Positions 1 through 10,207 of a stretch of 64,000 nt of DNA are shown piece by piece (the stretch's first letter is position 1; each line of letters begins with the position of its first letter). The stretch is taken from contig NC_089220.1 of assembly GCF_963924675.1 (NCBI RefSeq), positions 85,625,168 to 85,689,167 on the forward strand, written 5' to 3'. Under the pieces are notes generated by a model. It saw only the letters and a list, made by a program, of their open reading frames with translations. It made no database searches and was not told the DNA's origin. This DNA comes from Phocoena phocoena. Lineage: Eukaryota > Chordata > Mammalia > Artiodactyla > Phocoenidae. A program made the translations under genes and the position numbers.

Positions 1-377
1 ATGTGAACTGATAATCTCATTGTGGCTTTGATTTGTATTTCCCTGATGATGGTGATGTTGAGCATCTTCTCATGTACCTGTTGCCCATCTGTCACGTACC
101 TGTCAGCCACTTGTATGTCTTCTTAAGGAAAATGTCTATTCATTTTTAATTTAAAAACTCCACTTTTTAATTGAATTTGTTTTTTGGATTTTGGTGGGTT
201 TTTTTTGGTCTATTGAGTTGTATGAGTTGTTTATATATTTTGGATATTAACCCCTTATCAGATACATGATTTGCAAATATTTTCTCCCATTCTGTAGTTT
301 GCTTTTTCATTTCTTTGATGGTTTCCTTAGCTGTGCAAAAGCTTTTTTAGTTTGATGTAGTCCCACTTGTTTATTTT

Positions 378-583
378 ATTTTTTATTTTATTTTATTTTA
401 TTTTTGCGATACGTGGGCCTCTCACTGTTGTGGCCTCTCCCCCTGTGGAGCACAGGCTCCAGACGCGCAGGCTCAGCGGCCATGGCTCACGGGCCCAGCC
501 GCTCCGCAGCATGTGGGATCCTCCCGGAACGGGGCACGAGTCCGCGCAGGCAGACTCTCAGCCACTGCGCCACCAGGGAAGCC
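378..583 (-). mobile_element. CHR-type SINE (short form), in LINE-1
   Basis: A minus-strand copy of the about 200-bp cetacean tRNA-derived SINE. The T-rich side is at 378-403 and the 'cttccctggtggc' 5' end (complemented) is at the right. A 16-bp direct repeat starting 'cccacttgtttat' at 362-377 and 584-599 is the TSD, showing insertion into the surrounding LINE-1. Confidence 0.93.
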
Positions 584-660
584 CCCACTTGTTTATTTTT
601 GCTTTTGTTGTTTTTGATTTCAGCGTCAGATTTTAAAAATCATCACCAAGACTTAAGTCA

Positions 661-1047
661 AGCACTTCCCTGGTGGCGCAGTAGTTAAGAATCTGCCTGC
701 CAAGGCAGGGGACAAGGGTTCAAGTCCTGGTCTGGGAAGATCCCACATGTGGAGCAACAAAACCCATGTGCCACAACTAAGGAAGCTGCGCTCTAGAGCC
801 TGCGAGCCACAGCTACTGAGCTCGCATGCCACAACTATGGAAGCCCGTGCACCTAGATCCTGTGCTCTGCAACAAGAGAAGCCACCTCAATGAGAAGCCT
901 GCACACAGCAATGAAGAGTAGCCTCCTCTCGCTGCAGCTAGAGAAAGACTGCACGCAGCAATGAAGACCCAACAAGGCCAAAAATAAATTAATTAAAAAT
1001 AAATATTAAAAAAATAATAAATAAATAAATGTATTAAAAATGAAAAG
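661..1047 (+). mobile_element. CHR-type SINE (long form), in LINE-1
   Basis: A plus-strand long-form copy of about 380 bp. It has the 'acttccctggtggcgcag' head, a repeated middle ('gagcctgcgagccacagctactgagc'-like modules) and an A/T-rich tail with TAAA-type repeats. An imperfect TSD related to 'aagactyaggtcaa' flanks it at about 648-660 and 1046-1058. Confidence 0.88.
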
Positions 1048-3559
1048 ACTCAGGTCAAGGAGCTTAATGCCTATGTTATTAGGGATTTTATGATTTCAGG
1101 TCTTATGTTCATGTCTTTTTGAGTTAACTCTTGTGTATGGTATAAGATAATGGTCCAGTTTCATTCTTTTTCATGTGGCCAGTTTTTCCAACACCATTTA
1201 TTGACGAGACTGTCCTTTTACCATTGTATATTCTTGGCTCTGTTTTCATATATTCTCTATTCCGTTCTGTTGATCTATGTGTCTGTTTTTATGCCAATAC
1301 CATACTGTTTTGATTACTATAGACTTGTAATATAGCTTGAAATCAGGGAGTATGATGTCTCCAACTTTGTTGTTCTCAAGATTTCTTTGACTATTCAGGG
1401 TCTTTTGTGATTCCATACAAATTTTAGAAAATTTTTTTCTATTTTTGTGAAAATGCCTTTGGAATTTTGATAGGGAATGCATTGAATCTGTGGATTGCTT
1501 TGGGTAGTACAGTTATTTTAACAACATTAAGTCTTCCAATCCATGAGTATGGAAAATTTTTCCATTTATTTGTCTTCTTCAATTTCTTTTATTAATGTAG
1601 TATTCAGTGTATAGGTCTTTCACATCCTTGGTTAAATTTATTCCTAGGTATTTTATTCTTTTTGATGCAATTGTAAATGGGATTTAAAAAATTTTTTTGT
1701 CTTTCTAATAGTTTGTTATTTGTGTATAGAAATGCAAGATTTTGTATCCTGCAACTTTAGTGAATTCTTTTATGAGTTCTAAGAGGTTTTTTTGGTGGAG
1801 TCTTTAGGGTTTTCTATATATAATATCATGTCATCTGCAATTAGTGACAGTTTTACTTCTTCCTTTCCAATTTGGATGCCTTTTATTTCTTTTTCTTGCC
1901 TAATTGCTCTGGCTAGGACTTCCAATACTATGTTGAATAAAAGTAGTGAGAGTGGGCATCCTTTTCTTGTTCCTGATCTTAGAGGAAAAGCTTTCAGCTT
2001 TTCACCTTTGAGTATGATTATGATGTTAGCTGTGGGCTTGTCATAAATGGCCTTTATTATGTTGAGGCACATTCATTCTATACCTAATTTGTTGAGAGTT
2101 TTCATCATGAAAGGATGTTGAATTTTGTCACATGATTTCCTGCATCTATTGAGATAATCATATGATTTTTATCCTTCCTTTTGTTAATGTGGTGTGTCAC
2201 ATTGATTGATTTGAAGATGTTGAACCATCCTTGCATTACTGGAATAAATCTCATGTGATCGTGGTGTATGAACCTCTTAATGTATTGTGGAAATAAGCTT
2301 GCTACTATTTTGTTGAAAATTTTTGCATCCATGTTAATCAGGAATTTGGTCTGTAATTGGTGTCTGTAATTTGGTCTGTAATAGTGGTGTCCTCAGGGTA
2401 ATGCTGACCTTGTAAAGTGAGTTTGGGAGTGTTCCCTCTTATTTTTTGGAAGAATTTGAGAAGGATTGGTATTAACTCTTTTTTGAATGTCTGATAGAAT
2501 TCACCAGGGAAGCTGTCTGGTCCTGGACTTTTGTTTGTTGGGAGGTTTTTGATTATTGATTTAGTCTCCTGACTGGTAATCAGTCTGTTCAGATTTTCTA
2601 TTTCTTCATATTTCAGTTTTGATAGGTTGTGTGTTTCTAGAAATTTATCCATTTCTTCTAGGTTTTCAAATTTGTTGGCATATAATTGTTCATAGCAATC
2701 TCTTATGATCCTTTGTATTTCTGTAGTATCAATTGTAATGTCTCCTCTTTCATTTCTGAATTTATTTATTTGAGTCCTCTCTCTTGTTTTCTTGGTAAGT
2801 CTAGCTAATAGGTTGTCGACTCAGAAAATCTTGATAAAGAACCAGCTCTTAGTTTCACTGATTTTTTTCTGTTGTCTTTTTAGTTTCCATTTTACTTATT
2901 TCTGCTCTGATCTTTGTTATTTCCTTCCTTGTACTAATTTTGGAACTTTTTTTTCTAGTCCTTCAGGTGTAAATGTAGGACATTTATTTGAGATATTTCT
3001 TGTTCCTTAAGGTAGGCATTTATGAACTTCCCTCTTACAACTGTTTTTGCTACATCTCATAAATTTTGTTATGTTTATTATTTTTGTTTGTCTCACATAT
3101 TTTAAAATTTTTCCTTTGATTTCTTCTTTGACCCATTGGTTATTCAGTAGCATGTTGTTTAATCACCATATATTTGTGAACTTTCCAGTTTTCTTCTCGT
3201 AATTGGTTTCTAGTTTCATACCATTATGGTCAGAAAAGATGCTTGATATGATTTCAATCCTCTTAAATTTATTAAGACTTATTTTGTGGCCTAACACAAA
3301 CAAATATAATGTTATATGTCAATTATACCTCATTTAAATATTTTTAATTAAAAAAAATAAAATAGAGACCTAAAAGGAACCAGAAATCCTTGAAGAAAAG
3401 GCTGATAGCACACTTGGAACATGTTCAAGAGGCACCTGGAACTGCTTATCACGTCAGGAATAAAGGAAGCTAGCAAAGATTACTGAAGCTGAGTCAAAAG
3501 TCAGTGAGGCTCCCACTGGCCAAAGTTGGGATGATTTTGGCTATCAAGAATAGTAACTG

Positions 3560-3761
3560 GGCTTCCCTGGTGGCACAGTGGTTGAGAGTCCGCCTGCTGA
3601 TGCAGGGGACACGGGTTCGTGCCCTGGTCTGGGAGGATCCCACATGCCGTGGAGCGGCTGGGCCTGTGAGCCATGGCCGCTGGGCCTGCGCGTCCGGAGC
3701 CTGTGCTCTGCAACGGGAGAGGCCGCAACGGTGAGAGGCCCGCGTACCGCAAAAAAAAAAA
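3560..3761 (+). mobile_element. CHR-type SINE (short form)
   Basis: A complete plus-strand short-form copy ending in poly(A). It is flanked by TSD 'aagaatagtaactg' at 3546-3559 and 3762-3775. The right TSD is also the left TSD of the next SINE. Confidence 0.95.
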
Positions 3762-3775
3762 AAGAATAGTAACTG

Positions 3776-3914
3776 CAGGGACTTCCCTGGTGGTCCAGTG
3801 GTTAAGACTCCACACTCCCATGCAGGGAGTCCAGGTTCGATCCCTGGTTAGGGAACTAGATCCTGCATGCCGCAACTAAGACCCGGCACAGCCAAATTAA
3901 AAAAAAAAAAAAAA
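3776..3914 (+). mobile_element. CHR-1-like SINE at the same target site
   Basis: A shorter, older-type CHR element ('gacttccctggtggtccagtgg' head, 'ggttcgatccctggtt' internal B-box-like segment, poly(A) tail). A third copy of 'aagaatagtaactgcag' follows at 3915-3931, so it has its own TSD and is head-to-tail with the SINE at 3560. Confidence 0.93.
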
Positions 3915-4715
3915 AAGAATAGTAACTGCAGTTGGCTGAAGCAAACAAAATATGCTTAAATTCATGAGTTTACAGTAATGTTAATAAAAACAACAGCTCA
4001 TTATCCACCTTTGGAAAGTGCTAGGGAACCAACTTATTTTGAAAACTAGTAATTGAAACAAGCATTTGTCCTGCCTTTACTATGCTACCTGTCCCTCAGT
4101 TGATGAAGAAAAGTTGCTCTTTATAAGTATGTCAACACATAAATGAAAAAGGATAAAATTGGAGTTTATCACTTTGTAACCTTGTGATATTGTGATTTAT
4201 AGTAAGAAATATATATTTGGTCTTTGTCTCACTTTTGGCACAGAGCTCCTAAAACCTTTGGGATTTCCAAAATGATGAGTCTGGTAAAGGTGTCTCTTGT
4301 TATGTTAATGAGGTGACTTTTTGACCCACTGAGGGATGGGGCCTGGTTGCCAGGAGAAGCTACCATATAATTAGAGGATTGGAACTTTTAGTTCCAATCC
4401 TGGAGGTTTAAACAATCCTCCTGGGGCTGGAGGTTTAAACAATCAGCAATGGCCTATGATTTAATCATCCATGCCTATGTAATGAAGCCTTCATAAAACC
4501 CCATAAGGATAATGTTCAGAGAGCTTCCAGGTTGGGGGACCAGAACACTTCTATGTATCATGTGCAGGGCCCCAAACTCCACAAGGACAGAAGCTCTTTT
4601 GTTCAGGAGCTTGCCTTATGTATCTCTTGAACTAGCTGTGGATTTATATCCTTTAATAGCCTCTGTAGCAAGCTGGTAATCTCGTGAGTAAATGGGTTTC
4701 CTGAGTTCTGTGAGC

Positions 4716-4950
4716 TGCTCTAGCAAATAAGTCAAACCCAAGAAGGGGGTTGTAGGAACCTCTGATTTTATAGCTAGTAAGGTCAGAAGTATCAATAAAA
4801 GTAACAACCTGGATTTTCGACTGGGATCTGAAGTCTGCTCTAGCAAATTAATTGTGCCCAGGGAAGAGACAGTCAGAATCTCTAATCTATAGCCAGTGGG
4901 TCAGAAGAAGAGGTAACAAACATGGGCTTACGATTGAGGTCAGAAGTGGA
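4716..4950 (+). repeat. Tandem duplication of about 120 bp inside the LTR
   Basis: Two diverged copies both start 'gctctagcaaat' and end near 'gatctgaagt' / 'aggtcagaagt'. The shared order is 'agcaaat', 'tatagc(t/c)agt', 'ggtcagaag', 'gtaacaa', then a 'ttnngattg/cgactg' stretch. The offset is about 119-120 bp. Confidence 0.75.
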
Positions 4951-4955
4951 GAGCA

Positions 4956-5166
4956 GGGCTTCCCTGGTGGCGCAGTGGTTGAGAGTCTGCCTGCCGATGC
5001 AGGGGACACGGGTTCGTGCCCCGGTCCGGGAAGATCCCACATGCCGCGGAGCGGCTGGGCCCGTGAGCCATGGCCACTGAGCCTGCGCATCCGGAGCCTG
5101 TGCTCTGCAACAGGAGAGGCCACAACAGTGAGAGGCCCGCAAAAAAAAAAAAAAAAAAAAAAAAAA
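4956..5166 (+). mobile_element. CHR-type SINE (short form), in the LTR
   Basis: A near-complete plus-strand copy with a long poly(A) tail (about 28 A). The TSD 'aagtggagagca' lies at 4944-4955 and 5167-5178. It is close to the family consensus, suggesting a fairly recent insertion. Confidence 0.95.
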
Positions 5167-5399
5167 AAGTGGAGAGCAATCTTGTGAGACTGAACTCAAC
5201 CTGTGGAATCTGATGCTATCTCTAAGTAGATAGTGTCAGAATTGAATTGTAGGACACCCAGCTGGTGTTAGAGAATTGCCTGGTGTTGTGGGGACCGCCC
5301 CCCAGCCCCACGTTGGAAATTGGGTCCAGAACCTTTAAGCTCCTAATGAAGTGATGATCTAATTAACTCAGAGGATGCTCATTAGTGACTGCAAATAAC

Positions 5400-5870
5400 A
5401 CAAAAAGAAATACAGGTACCGACTGACTTGATCAAGGCTCTAGATTGAACTACCAAGTTACAGAAAATGCAGAGGACAGAAAAACATTTAAATATCACCA
5501 TAGGGATTAATTTGCAGAACTAGTCTGTGGGAAATTTACCGGAAAACTGCCTGGTTTCTTAAACAAATAAATGCCAGTGGGGAAAAAGGAGAGGGACAAG
5601 GAAGCTACTCAATAAAAGATTAAAAGACATATCAATCACACTGTATTTGGATCCTGATTCAAACAAAGAGACTGTTAAAAAAACTTATGAGAAAATCAGG
5701 GAAATTTGAATGCTGAGTATTTGATGGTGTTAAGAAACTAATGTCTTTGGTTGTGATAATGGTATTATGGTTATGTTAAAAAGGTAGTCCTCATCTTTCA
5801 AAGACACATATTGAAATACTTATGAGTGATATAACTAAAAATACAGAATATTGTTATGCTGACTTCTCCA
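5400..5870 (+). mobile_element. Old interspersed repeat, probably LINE-1 (L1M-class) 3' end
   Basis: The region contains 'ggatcctgattcaaacaaa', 'gaaaatcagggaaatttgaa' and 'gtgataatggtattatggtt', a word series I recognise from a very common old mammalian repeat 3' end. Family assignment is from memory and tentative. No coding potential is seen. Confidence 0.5.
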
Positions 5871-5893
5871 ACCTGAATATAGAAATATATATA

Positions 5894-5988
5894 TATATTT
5901 GGCTGCACCATGTGGCTTGCAGGATCTTAGTTCCCTGACCAGGGTGAAAGCACGGAGTCCTAATCACTGGACCGCCAGGGAATTCCCA
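5894..5988 (-). mobile_element. CHR-1-like SINE fragment
   Basis: A minus-strand short copy: 'ttggctgcaccatgtggc' on the left and 'gaccgccagggaattccc' on the right. Related 'atagaaatatat' sequence on both sides (about 5878 and 5992) is the likely TSD. Confidence 0.82.
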
Positions 5989-6019
5989 AGATAGAAATAT
6001 ATTAATGCAGCAATACTTT

Positions 6020-6830
6020 CCATCCACCCCCGGCTTTACTGAGATATAATTAACATATAACACTGTGGAAGTTTAAATTATACATGATAATTTCATACAT
6101 GTATATATTGTGAAACATTAATATTGGTTACTACATCCTTCACCTCACATAATTACCATTTTTTTGGTGATGGTAGTGGTGGTGAGAACATTTAAGATTT
6201 ATTCTCTTGGCAATTTTCGAATGTACAATACAGCATTGTTAACTGTTGTCACCCTGCTGCACTTTAGATCCCCAGAACTTATTTATCTGACATCTGGAAG
6301 TTTGTACCCTTTGACCAACATCTCATTTTCCCCAACCCCAGCCCTGGCAACCACCAATCTACTCTCTGCTTCTATGAGTTTGTCTTTTTTAGATACTTAT
6401 ACAAGTGAGATCATACAGGATATTTCTGTCTGAATTATTCAACTTAGCATAATGCCCATCTATGTTATCATAGACAGCAGGACTTCCTTCTTTTTTTTAA
6501 GGATGAGTAATATTCCACTGTATGTGTATATATATATAAATATATACACATACAATTTGAGATGTATATATATATATATATATCAAATTTTCCATTCATC
6601 CTTCGATGGACACTTAGGTTGTTTGTTCCACATCTTGGGTAATCGTAAATAATGCTGCAGTGAACATGGGGATGCAGATATATTTTTGGGATAGTGATTT
6701 AATTTCCTTTGAATATATACCCAGAAGTGAGATTGCTGGATCATAGGTAGCTCTATTTTTAATTTTTTGAGGAACTTTCATACTGTTTTCCCTAATACAG
6801 CCATTTTTTCCACTGCAAAGCACAGTGAGT
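6020..6830 (-). mobile_element. Old LINE-1 3' end, antisense
   Basis: The antisense LINE-1 tail has hallmarks 'tgagtaatattccactgtatg', 'ccattcatccttcgatggacacttagg' and 'ggattgctggatcat' in that order. An expanded TA-rich tract lies at 6525-6585. Coding frames are broken. Confidence 0.85.
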
Positions 6831-6994
6831 AGAGAAGCCATTCAGAAGCCTAGGGTTCCAGGCAAATTGAATTGTAAACCAGCTGTCCCAATACTCTAGG
6901 GGTGGGTCCTTTCAAATAGATGAGAAAGGAGACTGGATAGGTAAACTACTATTGGAACATGCCTGACATACAAATCAAAGGCTCACCGTGACTC

Positions 6995-7650
6995 TATTAC
7001 TGCCCCTGGATACTAAAATAGCCTCCTGACTGATCCCTCTTGGGCTTCCATCCTTCGCCACTCCTCAGAATAATCTCAAAACAGTGGCCAGAGTAATCAT
7101 TTAAAATATGTACATCATATGATTTTACTTTTCTCCTTAACACTTTCCAATGGCTTTCCAGCTCACCTAGAATAAAATCCAAAGGCTTTACCATGGTCCC
7201 ATGCTACCTCTATGACTCTCCCCCGCTGTCATTCCATGCTACCTCCACTGGCTTTCCTGTTGTTCCTCTAACATTCCAGGCTTTCTCCAAGTTCAGGGCC
7301 TTTACGTTGGCCTGTTCCCTGTGTCTGAAATTGCCCTTTTACATAACAGCATGACTCTTTTACAACCTTCAGATTTTTCTCAAATGTCACATTCTCAAGG
7401 AGGTCTTCCCTGGGCATATTATCTACAGTTTCAACACTCTCCTTTACTCCCTTCCCATCCCCTTTCCTGCTTTATTTTTCACTCCTTAGCTAATCTGATA
7501 TACAGTTTACTTAATTTGTCTTACTTATTATAAGTTTCTCTCACCAAGCTGCATGAGGTCAGAGGTTTGCCTGTTTTCTTCACTGCTATGTCCCTGGTCA
7601 TAATAGGTGATTACTTAGAAAATATTTGTTAAATACATAAATGAATACCT
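6995..7650 (+). mobile_element. LINE-2 3' end
   Basis: The collinear words 'actaaaatagcctcctgactg', 'caatggctttccagctcacctagaataaaatccaaa', 'cagggcctttacgttgg', 'ctcaaatgtcac' and 'gaatatttgttaaata' match the layout of the L2 3' region. No intact reading frame remains. Confidence 0.8.
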
Positions 7651-8190
7651 GCAAGTCACTCCCCACCCCACAGTTCATTCAAACCTAGTCATGTCACCTA
7701 ATCAATGATGCCTTTCCTGAAGATCCTATACAAAGTAGCACCTTTCCTCCTACATACACACAGAGATCATTACTGAATCTCCTCACCGTTCTTTTTCCAA
7801 AAAATTGCATTTAGCACATTTTGACATATTATATGTTCATGTGTTTATTCTCTCTTCCCTTCCCTGTGGATTCTAATTCCCATGAAGGCTGGGACTGTAT
7901 CCTCAGGGCCTTAGTACTCAGTAGCTATTTTTTTTTTTTTAGATTAATTTGTGCTTTTATTTGCCAGTATTAACTACAGTGGCCTGCAAACTTTTTTGAT
8001 CTAAAAGGTACATTTTACATCACAATCCAACAAACACACACATATATAATATGTATACATATATAAAAGTGAAACAAAAGGTTTGCCAAAAACGTCTACC
8101 CTGAGTGTTCTTTTTTTTTTTTAAACCAAGGATGAATTTCACTGACACATCATAATCACCAAAGTCCCAGTTCATCTTAGGGTTCACTTT
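7651..8190 (+). mobile_element. Probable second LINE-2-like relic and AT-rich intergenic DNA
   Basis: Stretches such as 'gatgcctttcctgaagatcc' and 'ccatgaaggctgggactgtatcc' resemble another L2 3' end (about 7690-7930). The rest is AT-rich with no recognised element. Confidence 0.45.
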
Positions 8191-8194
8191 AATG

Positions 8195-8405
8195 AAATGA
8201 ATAGTGTTGCACGTTCTACAGGTTTGGACAAAAGTATGGTGACATAAAATCATTATAATGTCATACAAAGTATTTTCACCGCTTATAAAAACTTCTGTAC
8301 TCTGTGTATTCATCTCTCCTCTCCCCCCAAATCCTGGCAACCATTGATCTTTTTATTGTCCCCATAGTTTTGCCTTTTCCAGAATGGCACATAGTTGGAA
8401 TCTAT
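8195..8405 (-). mobile_element. Old LINE-1 3' end relic
   Basis: The antisense pattern 'gtttggacaaaagtatggtgacat', 'caaatcctggcaaccattgatc' and 'ccccatagttttgccttttccagaatg' matches a family of old LINE-1 tails seen again at 19035 and 63640. Confidence 0.7.
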
Positions 8406-9050
8406 TTTTTTTTTTCCTTTAAAAGAGAGGTTCGAAGCCTTTATGTCTGTAAGACACTCATGGCCCACCCACGCGTGGACCTGACAGGCTCTAGGTGGCA
8501 AACTCCCCCACTAAATACCGTAGCATTCCTTCCAATACTGAGCCCTGTCGCACTGGTCCTGCCCAGCAGCCACGTGGAGGTGCAGGGGAACACGTGTTGG
8601 GTATTTGCTCATAGGAAGGCCACAAGCTTTGTGCCCCTTCTCACAATGAACCTAGATTCCTGTCGGGTGTGTTGTAAACACACGAGCCATTTCTTCAGGC
8701 CCCCTGCTCTGAGCACACCCCAAGTAGCTATTTCTTGGATTAATTAATGAACCAGTTCGGTCCGATAGTCTTCCCGCCACAATCACGAACTCTGTCAGGG
8801 TGGCTATGAGCTTCCAGCACGACCAAGAGAAGCTCGCCTGCGAGCACTCTAAACTCCTTCATCTCCCGTGCCTCTTCAAAGAAAGGCGATGCCCTTTGCA
8901 GGGAACTGCAAAAACATCGGCGTTCCCCATTTCATTTCTGCTAAAATTTAACCACTGAATTGACAGCTCAGGCGAACGCAACGAATAAAAGTATTTAGCA
9001 AATTACTTTGTAAACTATCTTTGTAGTCTGTCGGTAAACTAAAACTTAAC
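8406..9050. other. Intergenic sequence upstream of STARD9, nothing recognised
   Basis: Mixed-composition DNA between LINE relics and the CpG island. A 147-codon open frame spans 8304-8747, but its start lies in the LINE-1 relic. It shows no recognisable domain, so I do not call it a gene. Confidence 0.5.
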
Positions 9051-9160
9051 GGACTTACTCGACTTTATACCACCGTCGCACGGTGGGAGAACAAAAGCTA
9101 GTTCCCAATAGGCGGGAGCCGGCCCCAACCAGCCAGGATCTGCGCCCTCCCGCCCCCGAC

Positions 9161-9364
9161 AGGATTGGTCCAGGCTCCGCAGGCACCGCCCTGGTCGGGC
9201 AGCCTGCGCCCTCGTGGGCGGGGCCGTCCCGTGAGGCGCGTGGGAGGAGCGAGGCGGGGCGGCCCGGGCGTCTTCCAGTCCAGGATTGGCTGAGGTTCGG
9301 CAGGCACAGTCGCGGCCGGGCATCCGCCCGCATATGGGCGGGGTTGTCCCGTGAGGCGCGTGGG
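9161..9364 (+). repeat. Duplicated 120-bp promoter module
   Basis: Two diverged copies, from 9161 and 9282, each hold 'aggattgg' (inverted CCAAT), 'ggcaggcac' or 'cgcaggcac', a 'gggcgggg' GC box and an identical 'gtcccgtgaggcgcgtggg'. The offset is 120-121 bp throughout, so this is a tandem duplication and not chance GC-rich similarity. Confidence 0.85.
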
Positions 9365-9372
9365 GCAGGCGG

Positions 9373-9411
9373 GGCTGGGCTGGGCTGGGCTGGGGCTCGG
9401 CTTGGGGCTGG
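9373..9411 (+). repeat. GGCTG pentamer tract in the promoter
   Basis: At least four uninterrupted GGCTG units and then degenerate ones lie about 55-95 bp upstream of the start codon. This is a simple-sequence tract, likely length-variable. Confidence 0.8.
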
Positions 9412-9466
9412 CGTTGGGGATGCTGCAGCTGGGCCGACGTGCGGGACTTGAGCCTTGGCCCAGGGG

Positions 9467-9513
9467 ATGGCCAACGTGCGGGTGGCCGTGAGAGTCCGGC
9501 CCCTCAGCAAGAG
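9467..9513 (+). CDS. STARD9: STARD9 coding exon 1 (start of kinesin motor domain)
   Basis: Codes for residues 1-15 and two bases of codon 16, beginning M-A-N-V and including V-A-V-R-V-R-P-L, the first beta strand of a kinesin motor. The ATG has a strong context (G at -3 and +4) and is the first after an in-frame TGA at 9449-9451. The exon ends AG|gtgagt, a consensus donor, in phase 2. STARD9 is a very large kinesin-3 family protein (also called KIF16A) with an N-terminal motor and a C-terminal START domain. It is known for a role in mitotic centrosome and spindle cohesion. Identification rests on the three-exon translation, which matches the STARD9 N terminus as I know it. The related KIF16B differs after the first strand. 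Confidence 0.93.
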
Positions 9514-9800
9514 GTGAGTCTGGGAGGGAGGGGGCGCCTGAGGCGTCAAATGAGCTGAGAGGAGGGCGAGGTCCTCGCCTCTCCTCCAGTGATTCTGGCG
9601 CGGAGAAATCAGACACAAAGTGGCCCAAGGGTCCAGCGTCCGGAAACTGTAAAAGCCTGGCGGGACAAAGCCTCGATCTGGTTGGGTTTTCGATTAGTGC
9701 CCTGGCGGGTAGCGGTTAGTGGATGGCCTCAGGGTGGCCTAGCCTGTGTCCCTGGAGTCCTGCCAGCAGGAGTTTTGAGGGACCGCGGCTCAAGTCTTTT
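9514..9800 (+). other. STARD9 intron 1, 5' part
   Basis: GC-rich sequence that continues the CpG island to about 9560 and then ordinary intronic sequence. No other element is recognised. Confidence 0.7.
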
Positions 9801-10207
9801 TTTTTTAACATCCTTTTTGGAGTATAATTGCTTTACAATGGTGTGTCAGTTTCTGCTTCATAACAAAGTGAATCAACTATATGTATACAGATATCCCCAT
9901 ATCTCCTCCCTCTTGCACCTTCCTCCCACCCTCCCTATCCCACCCCTCTAGGTAGTCACAAAGCAGCGAGCTGATCTCCCTGTGCTATGCGGCTGCTTCC
10001 CACTAGCTATATATTTTACATTTGGTAGTGTATATATGTCCATGCCACTCTCTCACTTCATCCCAGCTTACCCTTCCCCCTTCCCGTGTCCTCAAGTCCA
10101 TTCTCGACGTCTGTGTCTTTATTCCTGTCCTGCCCCTAGGTTCTTCAGAACCTTTTTTTTTCCCCATATATATGTGTTAGCATACGGTATTTGTTTTTCT
10201 CTTTCTT
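9801..10207 (-). mobile_element. LINE-1 3' end, antisense, in STARD9 intron 1
   Basis: A severely 5'-truncated LINE-1 tail. It starts with a T-run at 9798-9806, then the complement of the 3' UTR ('ggagtataattgctttacaatgg', 'gtgctatgcggctgcttccc', 'ttcctgtcctgcccctagg'). It ends abruptly at about 10206 where LINE-1 similarity stops. It is the same subfamily as the copies at 39409, 45100, 58300 and 61675. It lies under 300 bp from the exon 1 donor. TSDs were not resolved. Confidence 0.9.

Larger units (their letters stand above)
1..3290 (-). mobile_element. LINE-1 fragment, antisense, ORF2 region (decayed)
   Basis: Read on the minus strand this is LINE-1 ORF2, with the reverse-transcriptase fingers and palm at 2652-1779 and C-terminal parts further left. 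The minus frame at 2072-1779 carries the RT active-site region as I-A-D-D followed by M-I-L-Y, with a substituted first residue of the usual (F/Y)ADD box. The frame at 2652-2338 has the conserved K-S-P-G-P-D segment. Several frameshifts and stops break the ORF, so it is inactive. Two SINEs (378-583 and 661-1047) interrupt it. The left end runs out of the window. Around 3300-3360 there is an AT-rich tail resembling another LINE-1 3' end. Confidence 0.9.
4200..5330 (+). mobile_element. Old endogenous-retrovirus LTR, interrupted by a SINE
   Basis: The sequence 'gaagccttcataaaaccccataaggataatgttcagagagcttcc' region (4480-4530) and the 'gacacccagctggtgt' region near 5255 are the pattern of an old ERV-L or MaLR-type LTR. 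The exact subfamily is not assigned. A unit of about 120 bp is present twice inside it (about 4716-4834 and 4835-4950). No retroviral genes are attached. A SINE (4956-5166) splits the element. Boundaries are approximate. Confidence 0.65.
9060..9560 (+). promoter_or_regulatory. STARD9: CpG-island promoter of STARD9
   Basis: This very GC-rich, CpG-dense block ends at exon 1 and contrasts sharply with its AT-rich surroundings. No TATA box is evident. It carries Sp1-type GC boxes ('gggcgggg' at 9216 and 9336), inverted CCAAT boxes ('attgg' at 9164 and 9285; NF-Y-type) and a GGCTG-rich tract at 9373-9411. This composition is typical of a broad, housekeeping-type promoter. The transcription start cannot be placed from sequence alone. 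Confidence 0.8.

Noticed and set aside
3600..3860. tRNA-like A-box/B-box segments ('ggttcgatcc', 'ggttcgtgcc') in many places
   Set aside because: They are the internal promoters of tRNA-derived SINEs. No clover-leaf-capable tRNA gene with the correct arms was seen.
3546..3931. Direct repeats with spacing resembling a small CRISPR-like array
   Set aside because: They are target-site duplications of SINEs in a vertebrate genome.
8304..8747. 147-codon open frame upstream of STARD9
   Set aside because: Begins inside an old LINE-1 relic and shows no domain, signal or conserved motif; likely chance in GC-richer DNA.
1..9050. Last exons of the upstream gene expected next to STARD9 in other mammals (HAUS2)
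   Set aside because: I could not find coding or 3'-UTR sequence that I recognise as HAUS2 in this interval.
9055..9628. Long open frames (up to 187 codons) on both strands in the CpG island
   Set aside because: High GC content removes stop codons. The proline/arginine/alanine-rich translations are typical of CpG islands and not of a gene.
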